Source: an uncultured Alphaproteobacteria bacterium (GTDB taxonomy: Bacteria; Pseudomonadota; Alphaproteobacteria; RF32; CAG-239). Taken from it: a stretch of 22,095 nucleotides of DNA. The notes beneath the pieces were generated by a model. That model made no database searches and had not been told where the DNA came from. It saw nothing but the letters and a program-made list of their open reading frames with translations. A program made the position numbers and the translations under genes. Location: assembly GCA_934248075.1 (NCBI GenBank), contig CAKQKH010000024.1:1-22095 (forward strand). Reading direction: 5' to 3'. Numbering within the stretch: the first letter of the stretch is position 1; each line of letters starts with the position of its first letter. This document shows, piece after piece, positions 15,943 to 22,009 of this stretch.

Positions 15943-16582
15943 AGTCAAAACCTCCAAATATCGCAAAAAATCTTCCAACCAATGGCTGGAACGGCAGCTT
16001 AATGACCCTTATGTTGCCGAATCAAAGCGCTTGGGCTATCGGTCGCGCGCCGCTTTTAAGCTGATTCAACTTGATGAAAAATACAAATTTTTAGGTAAAG
16101 GCAAAACCATTGTTGATTTGGGCTGCGCTCCCGGAGGCTGGACTCAGGTTGCCGTGCAACGCAACAAGGGGCATGGTCAGGTTGTGGGAATAGATATTTT
16201 GCCCACGGAGCCGATTGAGGGCGCGAGTCTGATTTGTCTGGATTTTACATTGCCGGAAGCCGCTGACAAACTCAAGTCTTTGCTGCAGGGAGAGGCGGAT
16301 ATTGTAATGAGCGATATGGCGGCCAACACCACCGGACACCAACAAACCGACCATTTGCGCACCATCGGCCTGGTAGAAGCCGCCTATGATTTTGCCAAAG
16401 AGGTTTTGGCCGAAAACGGAATTTTCATCGCCAAGGTTTTTCAGGGTGGCGCGGAAGGCAATTTGCTGGCGGACGCCAAAAAACATTTTGCCAAAGTTGG
16501 ACACTTCAAACCCGACGCCAGCCGCACCACTTCGCCGGAAATTTACTTTGTTTGTCAGGGATTTAAAAAGGAAAACAGATAA
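15884..16582 (+). CDS. rlmE: 23S rRNA 2'-O-methyltransferase RlmE (RrmJ/FtsJ)
   Basis: SAM-dependent enzyme that methylates the ribose of a uridine in the 23S rRNA A-loop (U2552 in E. coli) during 50S assembly. The SAM-binding motif VDLGCAPGGWTQVA is at about 77-90. The K-D-K-E catalytic set is in place: Lys59 in RSRAAFKL, Asp144 in MSDMAANTTG, Lys184 in AKVFQGG and Glu219 in TSPEIYF. A basic N-terminal extension (RVKTSKYRKKSSNQWLERQL) is typical of alphaproteobacterial forms. It has 232 residues. The ATG at 15884 lies inside the 3' end of the preceding gene (59-bp overlap). The stop overlaps the next start by one base (TAATG). Confidence 0.97.
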   Translation: MKKLTKSAQSITGRHQLSVRVKTSKYRKKSSNQWLERQLNDPYVAESKRLGYRSRAAFKLIQLDEKYKFLGKGKTIVDLGCAPGGWTQVAVQRNKGHGQVVGIDILPTEPIEGASLICLDFTLPEAADKLKSLLQGEADIVMSDMAANTTGHQQTDHLRTIGLVEAAYDFAKEVLAENGIFIAKVFQGGAEGNLLADAKKHFAKVGHFKPDASRTTSPEIYFVCQGFKKENR

Positions 16583-17796
16583 TGCAAACCGGAGCCCGTT
16601 ATCAGGCTGTTTTAGAACTGATTACCGATATCTTCAAAGATGAACAGCCGGCTGACGGCATTATTAACGAATATCTGCGCTCACGCAAATACATAGGTTC
16701 CAAAGACCGTCGTTTTATCACTGAAACGACATGGCAGATAATTCGCAACCGTCGCAAGTTGGAATTTGACAGCCAAAGTGTCGAACCGCGCAAAATTTTG
16801 CTGTTTTTCGCCAAAGACAAATTATCCGAGATATTTGATGACTCCCCTTATGGACTCGCGCCGCTAAGCTCTCAAGAACAAAAATTGCTGTCAGCCGAAA
16901 ACGAGCAGCCTTACCCTGCGGCAGTAGAGGCCGAATGTCCGGATTGGTTATTTGCAAAAATCAATGATATGGAATTTTGCAAAGCCCTCAACCAACCCGC
17001 AGAGGCAGATTTTAGAGCCAACGGTCACAGCCGCGAAGAAGTTATTGCCAGATTAGAATCCGAAGGCATATCCGCAGCTCCCATGCCCTATGCGCCTCAA
17101 GGTTTTCGGGTTAAAGACCGTTTTGCTCTGGGGAATTGCGCCGCTTATCAAGACGGCTGGTTTGAGCCTCAAGATGAAGCCTCGCAGATTGCCGCCCTGC
17201 TTTGTGATGTCCGTCCGGAACACAAAATAATTGATTATTGTTGCGGCGCCGGCGGCAAAAGTTTGGCATTGGCAGATTTACTGCACAATCAAGGACACAT
17301 TCTGGCGCATGATATTAGTGCCAAGCGACTGGAAAACATCAAACCCCGCATAACGCGCTTGGGTGTAAAAAACATTGAGCTTATTGATATTGTCGCCACC
17401 ACCGACCGCGACTTTGATCGCTTTATTATTGACGCTCCTTGCTCCGGCACCGGCACCTGGCGCCGATCTCCTGACGCCAAATTTCGCCTGACCGCACAAA
17501 AACTATTTGGCCTCAACCAGATTCAGGCAGAGTTATTGAGCATCGCCGCCGCCAAGACCAAAATCGGCGGACGGATTATTTATATTACTTGTTCGGTGTT
17601 GCCTGATGAAAACGAAGATATTATAAACGCTTTTTTGCGTGCGCATCAGGAGTTTGCTCCTCTTGATATTTCAAAGTTGTGGGAACAAAAAATTAATGCT
17701 CCCTACCCGCATGGCAACCAACAGATGCTGCGCATGTCACCCCTCACCACCAATACAGACGGCTTTTTCATCACCGTTTTGGAAAAAATATTATAA
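16582..17796 (+). CDS. RsmB/NOP2-Sun family RNA m5C methyltransferase
   Basis: SAM-dependent RNA cytosine-5 methyltransferase, most likely acting on 16S rRNA as RsmB does. Residues 1-60 resemble a shortened NusB-like RNA-binding part (ARYQAVLELITDIF, GSKDRRFITETTWQIIRNRR). The Rossmann domain has motif I IIDYCCGAGGKSLALAD (from about 215), motif IV DAPCSGTGTWRRSPD with Cys287, and motif VI YITCSVLPDENEDI with Cys337. The two cysteines are the release and nucleophile pair of this family. It has 404 residues and starts one base inside the rlmE stop, so it is translationally coupled. It is last in the ppx-rlmE operon. The exact target (C967-type or another) is not certain. Confidence 0.9.
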   Translation: MQTGARYQAVLELITDIFKDEQPADGIINEYLRSRKYIGSKDRRFITETTWQIIRNRRKLEFDSQSVEPRKILLFFAKDKLSEIFDDSPYGLAPLSSQEQKLLSAENEQPYPAAVEAECPDWLFAKINDMEFCKALNQPAEADFRANGHSREEVIARLESEGISAAPMPYAPQGFRVKDRFALGNCAAYQDGWFEPQDEASQIAALLCDVRPEHKIIDYCCGAGGKSLALADLLHNQGHILAHDISAKRLENIKPRITRLGVKNIELIDIVATTDRDFDRFIIDAPCSGTGTWRRSPDAKFRLTAQKLFGLNQIQAELLSIAAAKTKIGGRIIYITCSVLPDENEDIINAFLRAHQEFAPLDISKLWEQKINAPYPHGNQQMLRMSPLTTNTDGFFITVLEKIL

Positions 17797-17948
17797 GGCT
17801 TGGCTAGTATCTCACCCCCACTAAACCTTTACCAGCAACGAGAAGGACTTATAAAGCACAATCTTTAATCAGGCACCAAAATAACCAGCACAATCTCCAG
17901 CAAGCTTGATAGAGCGAATGAATAGAAGTAAAAATGAAAAAGCTGAAA
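17797..17948. other. Gene-free start of the rsmB-flhX spacer
   Basis: No gene or clear terminator is seen here. A 13-bp string TATCTCACCCCCA (17808-17820) recurs at 20298-20310. A short frame encoding 18 residues from 17918 runs into the first hairpin repeat and has no support as a gene. Confidence 0.4.
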
Positions 17949-17978
17949 ATCCTAGTGTACAAAATAGTACATGAGGAT
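17949..17978. repeat. Structured hairpin repeat, degenerate copy
   Basis: ATCC (17949-17952) pairs with GGAT (17975-17978), and GTGTAC pairs with GTACAT around the loop AAAATA. The 5' GGA of other copies is reduced to TA, so the GA/GA internal loop is damaged. The arms are shorter than in the other copies. Confidence 0.6.
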
Positions 17979-18072
17979 GTCGCCGTCCTGCGCAAATTGC
18001 TCTAGAAAACCGCTAGACACCCTCGACTATCCTTTGTGAAGGCGAAGAATAGTGCATATAGAGTAATTTCCA

Positions 18073-18125
18073 GGTGCGGAAAAGCGGAGCGTACACGATT
18101 AGTACGTGAGCATTTTCCGTTCACC
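18073..18125. repeat. Structured hairpin repeat, copy in first 135-bp unit
   Basis: The outer arms are CGGAAAA (18077-18083) and TTTTCCG (18113-18119), extended by GGTG (18073-18076) and CACC (18122-18125) beyond a TT bulge. GCGTAC (18089-18094) pairs with GTACGT (18102-18107), and GA (18087-18088) faces GA (18108-18109). Confidence 0.8.
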
Positions 18126-18207
18126 GTAAAATTGCTCTAGAAAACCGCTAGACACCCTCGACTATCCTTTGTGAAGGCGAAGAATAGTGCATATAGAGTA
18201 ATTTCCA

Positions 18208-18260
18208 GGTGCGGAAAAGCGGAGCGTACACGATTAGTACGTGAGCATTTTCCGTTCACC
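18208..18260. repeat. Structured hairpin repeat, copy in second 135-bp unit
   Basis: This is an exact copy of the hairpin at 18073-18125, displaced by 135 bp, with the same arms, inner stem and GA/GA internal loop. Confidence 0.8.
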
Positions 18261-18293
18261 GTAAAATTGCTCTAGATGCGCTGTTATGCGCCT

Positions 18294-18611
18294 TCACTTA
18301 ACCTTGCCATTTTGTGCGTAGATATAAGATAATATCTCTGCCACTGCCGCAAACGCCTCAAGCGGAATTTCCTCATCAATATCAACCGCCTTAAGCATTT
18401 GCACCAAATCGGCATCTTGGCGGATTTCAATATCGTTTTCCAGCGCCAAATCGATAATTTTGGCCGCAATATGCCCTTGGCCTTTGGCTGATACAACCGG
18501 CGCATCGTGCTTACCTTTGTCATATTTCAACGCGATCGCATAATCAGCTGTGGAAAAGTCTGCGCCGGCGTTGTTTTTTTGCGAATTTTGGCTATCATTA
18601 TGGTCAGACAT
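18294..18611 (-). CDS. Stand-alone FlhB C-terminal-domain protein (FlhX-like)
   Basis: Small cytoplasmic protein of 105 residues matching only the C-terminal cytoplasmic domain of FlhB/EscU-type export switches. After a polar 20-residue start it shows YAIALKYD, APVVSAKGQGHIAAKIIDLA, IRQDADLVQMLKAVDIDEEI and PLEAFAAVAEILSYIYAQN, the order of FlhB-C. The autocleavage motif NPTH, normally just before the YAVALKY strand, is replaced by STAD, and there are no membrane segments. Similar FlhB-like proteins in other bacteria can substitute for the cleaved FlhB fragment in substrate switching. GGAG lies 7 bases before the ATG. It is divergent from flgB, fitting a flagellar role. Confidence 0.85.
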   Translation of the reverse strand: MSDHNDSQNSQKNNAGADFSTADYAIALKYDKGKHDAPVVSAKGQGHIAAKIIDLALENDIEIRQDADLVQMLKAVDIDEEIPLEAFAAVAEILSYIYAQNGKVK

Positions 18612-18636
18612 ATTTGCGCTCCGTTAGATAAAGAAG

Positions 18637-18664
18637 ATTCTAATCTCTCTGACGCAAAAGGCAA
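18637..18664 (-). promoter_or_regulatory. Possible sigma-70 promoter for the flhB-like gene
   Basis: On the minus strand TTGCCT (18664-18659) and TAGAAT (18642-18637) are separated by 16 bp. They lie 26 bp upstream of the gene's ATG and face away from the sigma-54 promoter of flgB. Confidence 0.45.
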
Positions 18665-18673
18665 GAGCTTTAT

Positions 18674-18690
18674 TTGGCATTTTTCTTGCA
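18674..18690 (+). promoter_or_regulatory. Sigma-54 (RpoN) promoter of flgB-flgC-fliE
   Basis: TTGGCA-N6-TTGCA matches the RpoN consensus: the GG of the -24 box (18676-18677) and the GC of the -12 box (18688-18689) are exactly 12 positions apart. Transcription would start near 18700, giving a leader of about 40 nt before flgB. Sigma-54 control of basal-body and hook genes is known in alphaproteobacteria such as Caulobacter. An activator such as FlbD would be expected, but no activator site is identified. Confidence 0.75.
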
Positions 18691-18695
18691 TGTCG

Positions 18696-18717
18696 GTTAT
18701 GTGTGGGGACACATAAC
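18696..18717. repeat. Perfect inverted repeat in the flgB leader
   Basis: GTTATGTGT (18696-18704) and ACACATAAC (18709-18717) form a 9-bp perfect stem with a GGGG loop. It spans the predicted sigma-54 start point and ends 22 bp before the flgB ATG. It may be an operator or a 5' mRNA hairpin. It has no T-run, so it is not a standard terminator. Confidence 0.7.
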
Positions 18718-18739
18718 AATTTATGGGGAACTTTAGAAA

Positions 18740-19153
18740 ATGGATTTGAAAAATCTTTCCGTTTTTAATATGGCCAATCAAAATATGCGTTATTTGCAGG
18801 CCAAACAACAGGTTATTGCCGAAAACATCGCCAATGCCAGCACGCCCGGCTATTTGGCGCGCGATGTAGAAAAACCAAATTTCGGACAAGAGATTTCAGC
18901 CGCGGCCGGACTAAAGCTCACCACCACCAATTCCAAACATATTCCCACTGTTGGCCTCAAAGATACTTCTGCGGCTTATCGGGTTTATACTCCTCAACCG
19001 TCAGATGCTTTGACAATCGACGGCAACGGCGTGATTTTGGAACAGCAGATGAATGAGGCCAGCAAAGCCAGTAGCGAATATAAGCGAATGATTACCATTT
19101 ACAACAAATATAAGTCGCTCATGCAAATGGCCAACACCAAGATTAGTGCTTAA
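18740..19153 (+). CDS. flgB: Flagellar basal-body rod protein FlgB
   Basis: Proximal rod subunit of the flagellar basal body, exported by the flagellar type III system and assembled in the periplasm. The N-terminal rod signature is clear: YLQAKQQVIAENIANASTPG then YLARDVEKPNF (residues 18-48). The C-terminal amphipathic helix (EASKASSEYKRMITIYNKYK) is typical of rod proteins. It has 137 residues, the normal length. The start ATG follows a GGGGAAC stretch. It is first in an operon with flgC (11 bp later) and fliE, behind a sigma-54 promoter. Confidence 0.95.
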   Translation: MDLKNLSVFNMANQNMRYLQAKQQVIAENIANASTPGYLARDVEKPNFGQEISAAAGLKLTTTNSKHIPTVGLKDTSAAYRVYTPQPSDALTIDGNGVILEQQMNEASKASSEYKRMITIYNKYKSLMQMANTKISA

Positions 19154-19164
19154 CGGAGAAACAA

Positions 19165-19578
19165 ATGGCAGGGAACCTAACAGTTAGCGCAGATATTGCC
19201 GCCTCGGGAATGAAAGCACAATCCGAGCGTTTGAAAGTTATTGCCCAAAACATGGCCAACGCCGATTCGATTTCCACCGAACCGGGCGGAGAACCATACC
19301 GCCGTCAGGTTGTGAGTTTTCAAAACTATGTTGATCAAGAAACCGGCGCCCAAATGGTCAGAGTTGATAAAATTGTTAAAGACAACTCTCAATTTGAGAA
19401 AAAATATGCTCCTAATCACCCCGGAGCCGACGCGCAAGGTTACGTCAACTTGCCCAATGTCAATCCTCTGATTGAAATGATGGATATGAAAGAAGCGCAG
19501 CGCGCTTATGATGCCAACTTGAATATGATGAAAACCGCACGCGAAATGAACACCAGCGTGTTGGATATTTTGAAATAA
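19165..19578 (+). CDS. flgC: Flagellar basal-body rod protein FlgC
   Basis: Second proximal rod subunit. The N-terminal motif IAASGMKAQSERLKVIAQN followed by MANADSISTEPGGEPYRRQV is diagnostic of FlgC, as is the central GYVNLPNVNPLIEMMDM. The C-terminal helix AQRAYDANLNMMKTAREMN closes the protein. It has 137 residues. The start has a GGAG site. It lies 11 bp after flgB and 15 bp before fliE, the conserved flgB-flgC-fliE order. Confidence 0.96.
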   Translation: MAGNLTVSADIAASGMKAQSERLKVIAQNMANADSISTEPGGEPYRRQVVSFQNYVDQETGAQMVRVDKIVKDNSQFEKKYAPNHPGADAQGYVNLPNVNPLIEMMDMKEAQRAYDANLNMMKTAREMNTSVLDILK

Positions 19579-19593
19579 AAGGACATATAGACC

Positions 19594-19920
19594 ATGATTA
19601 ACAATATTTCCAGCGCATTGAATGCTTATCAGCAAGCCTTAGGACGGATTAATGCTCAAGAACAAAAAATCGCCCCCAATGCCGAACAAGTTAACAATGC
19701 CGGCAATAGCTTCGGCAACATGGTCAAAACCGCGGTTGATGACACTGTGGCCATGCAAAAGCAAGCTGAAGCCACCACCATTGCCGGAATTCAGGGCAAG
19801 GCGGATATTCAAGATGTTGTTTTGGCCGTATCCAATGCCGAGATGGCCTTAGAAACCGTTGTTGCTGTGCGTGATACCGCCATTAAGGCCTATAACACCA
19901 TTATGCAAATGCCGATTTAA
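19594..19920 (+). CDS. fliE: Flagellar hook-basal body complex protein FliE
   Basis: Adaptor that joins the MS-ring and export gate to the rod and starts rod assembly. The 108-residue protein has a variable Gln/Asn-rich first 40 residues, then the conserved half: SFGNMVKTAVDDTVAMQKQA, GKADIQDVVLAVSNAEMALE and VRDTAIKAYNTIMQMPI, which fits FliE closely. AAAGGA precedes the ATG with a fairly long spacing of about 12 bases. It is the last gene of the operon. No clear terminator follows, and the next 430 bp are non-coding repeats. Confidence 0.94.
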   Translation: MINNISSALNAYQQALGRINAQEQKIAPNAEQVNNAGNSFGNMVKTAVDDTVAMQKQAEATTIAGIQGKADIQDVVLAVSNAEMALETVVAVRDTAIKAYNTIMQMPI

Positions 19921-20009
19921 AAAAATAAATTTGCCCCGCCAACCATATCTCAAGCTAGAATACTCGCCACTCACTTTGTTCGAGGCTCGAAATTGTGTAC
20001 TATCAGGCT

Positions 20010-20030
20010 CCTCCCCATCGACGAGGGAGG
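20010..20030. repeat. Palindromic intergenic repeat, CCTCCC type
   Basis: CCTCCC (20010-20015) pairs with GGGAGG (20025-20030), and GGCTGGGTGTGGGTGG follows. Short G-rich/C-rich hairpins of this style are common in proteobacterial spacers. I recognise the style but cannot assign a named family. Confidence 0.5.
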
Positions 20031-20134
20031 CTGGGTGTGGGTGGCCAAGCAAGCGCTTGGAGGCATTAGCAAGAATTTACTCGCTTACTCGCCGTTGGCT
20101 CGGCGCTCGAGATAGAGTCGGACTTGTCGTCCGG

Positions 20135-20164
20135 TGTCATTCCGGCGGACGCCGGAATCCAGTG
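20135..20164. repeat. REP-like palindrome, ATTCCGGC type
   Basis: ATTCCGGC (20139-20146) and GCCGGAAT (20151-20158) form a perfect 8-bp stem with loop GGAC, inside a GTCAT...ATCCAGTG context. This matches a kind of dispersed palindrome (GTCATTCC...GGAATCCAGTG) seen in intergenic regions of many proteobacteria. Confidence 0.7.
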
Positions 20165-20176
20165 AAAAAACATGTC

Positions 20177-20210
20177 ATGCCTCGATTGCGGAACGCAATC
20201 GTCAGGGCAT
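20177..20210. repeat. Two-stage hairpin
   Basis: GATTGCG (20184-20190) pairs with CGCAATC (20194-20200) around GAA, and outer ATGCC (20177-20181) pairs with GGCAT (20206-20210). It lies just after the REP-like palindrome and may be part of the same element. Confidence 0.6.
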
Positions 20211-20300
20211 CTTCCGTACTGACATTTAAAAAGCTCGGAAGACCGCTTGACCTCGGGCGAGAATACTCGCCTCTCGGAGCGGTGACAGTATTTATTCTAT

Positions 20301-20339
20301 CTCACCCCCATCTAAATCGTCTAACTTGGTAGGGGTGAG
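20301..20339 (-). terminator. Possible terminator hairpin after the flagellin gene
   Basis: CTCACCCC (20301-20308) pairs perfectly with GGGGTGAG (20332-20339), 12 bp beyond the flagellin stop codon. The loop is long (23 nt) and no U-tract follows on the minus strand, so it may be a repeat rather than an intrinsic terminator. TATCTCACCCCCA also occurs near 17808. Confidence 0.35.
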
Positions 20340-20350
20340 GAAATAGCAAA

Positions 20351-22009
20351 TTAGAAAAGCTTGAGGACGGCTTGACTCGCTTGGCTGGCTAAGGATAAAG
20401 AATTAATCGCCAGTTGTTGTCTGGTTTGTAATGAAAGCATATTAGCGGATTCTTCGTTCATGTCCGCTAAGGTCAACTTATCCGCGCCCTCGGTCAAAAT
20501 ATTTATTAAATTCTCGGTGAATTCCTGACGATTGGTAATGATACTATAATTATTCCCCAGCTCCGCGGTAAAAGCTCTAATACTTTTCAAAGCGCCGGCG
20601 ATTTCTTTCAAACTCTGGGCGATATCGCCTTGATTTTGCCAATCAATTTTATTCAACCCCAGCGCGCCGGCTGACATATCTTTACCATTAACGTTCAAAT
20701 CGGCGTTGCCTTTTTCATTAAATCGCACGTTCAGCTTTTCGTTTTTGAGCAGATTTACCCCTTTGTATGATGAATCCTTAACCAGCGTATCATATTGATT
20801 TAAGATCTCAGAATATCGTTTGCCGTAATTATCATCAGTCTGCCGTTGCTTAATTTCCACATAATCACCAGCCGTAAAGGAAGGATCCGCTTTAAGCATA
20901 TTCATAGAAAAAGTTTTATCTGTTTGCGAATTCGATGTATATTTAACAGACTGAGTGCTTTTTATGGCGCCACTTGGACTTACAATAGTAACATTCGACT
21001 CAATAACTACATCATTCGATTCCTTTCCAGCATCAGATTGCACTCCGAAAATATAACTATTATCATTCTTGAGAATAGTTCCTTCTTTTATGGTTATATG
21101 CATATTTCCGTTAAACAAACCATCCGCGCCTCTTATTGTAAAAAGATCTTTTTTTATATTTTCTTCTAAAACACCGCTAATTGTAATATTTTTGGGATCG
21201 TTGCTCATATTATACGTCCATATCCCATGCGCGACATTATCTCCTGACATTTTTATATGTCCGGAGATATCCGCAGAAGATCTTAACTGAATAAAATAAT
21301 TTAGCTGGCTTGAAGAATTAAATGCGATGTTATGTATTGATACCGAAGAATCATGTCCGCTATAAATAACTCGACCAACTTCGGCACCAAACGCATTAAT
21401 ATCCAAATCCGACACCGAGGATTGACCGGACATGCCAACATAGGCTTCAACAGGTTTCTGAGAATAAAAATTCAATTTTGAATATCTTTCTTTGCCGGTA
21501 TAACCGGTAAAGTATTCAGTGCCGACTAATTTCTGTCCGTTTTGAAGATTTATGCCTTTATCAGTAAAATAATCGATTTGGCCATAAATACAGATAGTTT
21601 CTTTGCCGGCGGCGACGGCGTCTTTGAGTTCTTGCGCCGTGGTTACCACCGCGCCATTTTCGCCGACTTTTTCTTCAAAAAAAGCCTTGGGTGGTATGGT
21701 GTTAGTTTCCAGAGCCGAGGTTGCCACCGCCGCTGCTTGTTCAAGGAATGTCGCACCGGTTTCCAGAGCTGTGGTGGCGGTTTTTATGGTCGATACCGCC
21801 TGCCACATGGAGTCAAGAAGCGCGTCTAAGTCATTAGCGCGATTGTTTAAGGAGCGCGCGGTGTAATAAGAACTGGGGTTATCGATTGCGGAGTTAACTT
21901 TGTTGCCGGTGGCGAGTTTATTTTGGGTAGCGCCAACCGTCCTGCTGATATTCTGCAGGCTCAACAAATTGCTCCGCATACTTGCGGTGAGGCTGATGTT
22001 GCCGCTCAA
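20351..22009 (-). CDS. Flagellin with a beta-helix-like central insertion
   Basis: Filament subunit of 552 residues. The N-terminal helical domain (1-102) includes ISLTASMRSNLLSLQ, LATGNKVNSAIDNPSSYYTA and LDALLDSMWQAVSTIKTATT. The C-terminal part resumes near 397 with YSEILNQYDTLVKDSSYKGV, typical flagellin sequence, and ends in ANMLSLQTRQQLAINSLSLA. Between them, about residues 103-396 are unlike ordinary flagellin. TAQELKDAVAAG and ICIYGQIDYF lead to GINLQNGQKLVGTE, then repeated short strands (SSVSDLDINAFG, SSVSIHNIAF, KNITISGVLEEN, GNMHITIKEG, NDVVIESNVTIVS), the look of a right-handed parallel beta-helix. The start is TTG at 22009 with AGGG upstream; the conserved N-terminus requires it. 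It is convergent with fliE. The insert DNA is AT-rich. No catalytic site is recognised. Confidence 0.9.
   Translation of the reverse strand: MSGNISLTASMRSNLLSLQNISRTVGATQNKLATGNKVNSAIDNPSSYYTARSLNNRANDLDALLDSMWQAVSTIKTATTALETGATFLEQAAAVATSALETNTIPPKAFFEEKVGENGAVVTTAQELKDAVAAGKETICIYGQIDYFTDKGINLQNGQKLVGTEYFTGYTGKERYSKLNFYSQKPVEAYVGMSGQSSVSDLDINAFGAEVGRVIYSGHDSSVSIHNIAFNSSSQLNYFIQLRSSADISGHIKMSGDNVAHGIWTYNMSNDPKNITISGVLEENIKKDLFTIRGADGLFNGNMHITIKEGTILKNDNSYIFGVQSDAGKESNDVVIESNVTIVSPSGAIKSTQSVKYTSNSQTDKTFSMNMLKADPSFTAGDYVEIKQRQTDDNYGKRYSEILNQYDTLVKDSSYKGVNLLKNEKLNVRFNEKGNADLNVNGKDMSAGALGLNKIDWQNQGDIAQSLKEIAGALKSIRAFTAELGNNYSIITNRQEFTENLINILTEGADKLTLADMNEESANMLSLQTRQQLAINSLSLASQASQAVLKLF

Larger units (their letters stand above)
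17949..18276. repeat. Second composite repeat array, with two identical 135-bp tandem units
   Basis: Units at 17994-18128 and 18129-18263 appear identical base for base, and a third begins at 18264 but breaks off after AAATTGCTCTAGA (to 18276). Ahead of them, 17973-18025 matches 31-83 of the window-start array except for one base (GCTAG for ACTAG). Each unit holds the CAAATTGCTCTAG linker, TAGACACCCTCG with a stem (CTAT-CCTT/AAGG-ATAG arms), the TATAGAGTAATTT joint and a GA/GA hairpin. The array lies between the convergent 3' ends of the rsmB-like gene and the flhB-like gene. Confidence 0.93.
19921..20350. other. Gene-free mosaic of palindromic repeats between fliE and flagellin
   Basis: No credible gene lies here; the open frames have unfamily-like composition and no ribosome site. 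Several different hairpins are packed together: CCTCCC/GGGAGG (20010-20030), ATTCCGGC/GCCGGAAT (20139-20158), ATGCC-GATTGCG/CGCAATC-GGCAT (20177-20210), GGCGAG/CTCGCC (20256-20271) and CTCACCCC/GGGGTGAG (20301-20339). GAATACTCGCC occurs twice (19958 and 20261). This looks like a landing zone for intergenic repeats between convergent genes. Confidence 0.75.

Noticed and set aside
17918..17974. 18-residue frame before the second repeat array
   Set aside because: Its end lies in a repeat hairpin, it has no ribosome site, and it is too short to judge.
19859..20332. 157-residue plus-strand frame after fliE
   Set aside because: It overlaps fliE in another frame and then crosses several palindromic repeats; the composition is not protein-like.
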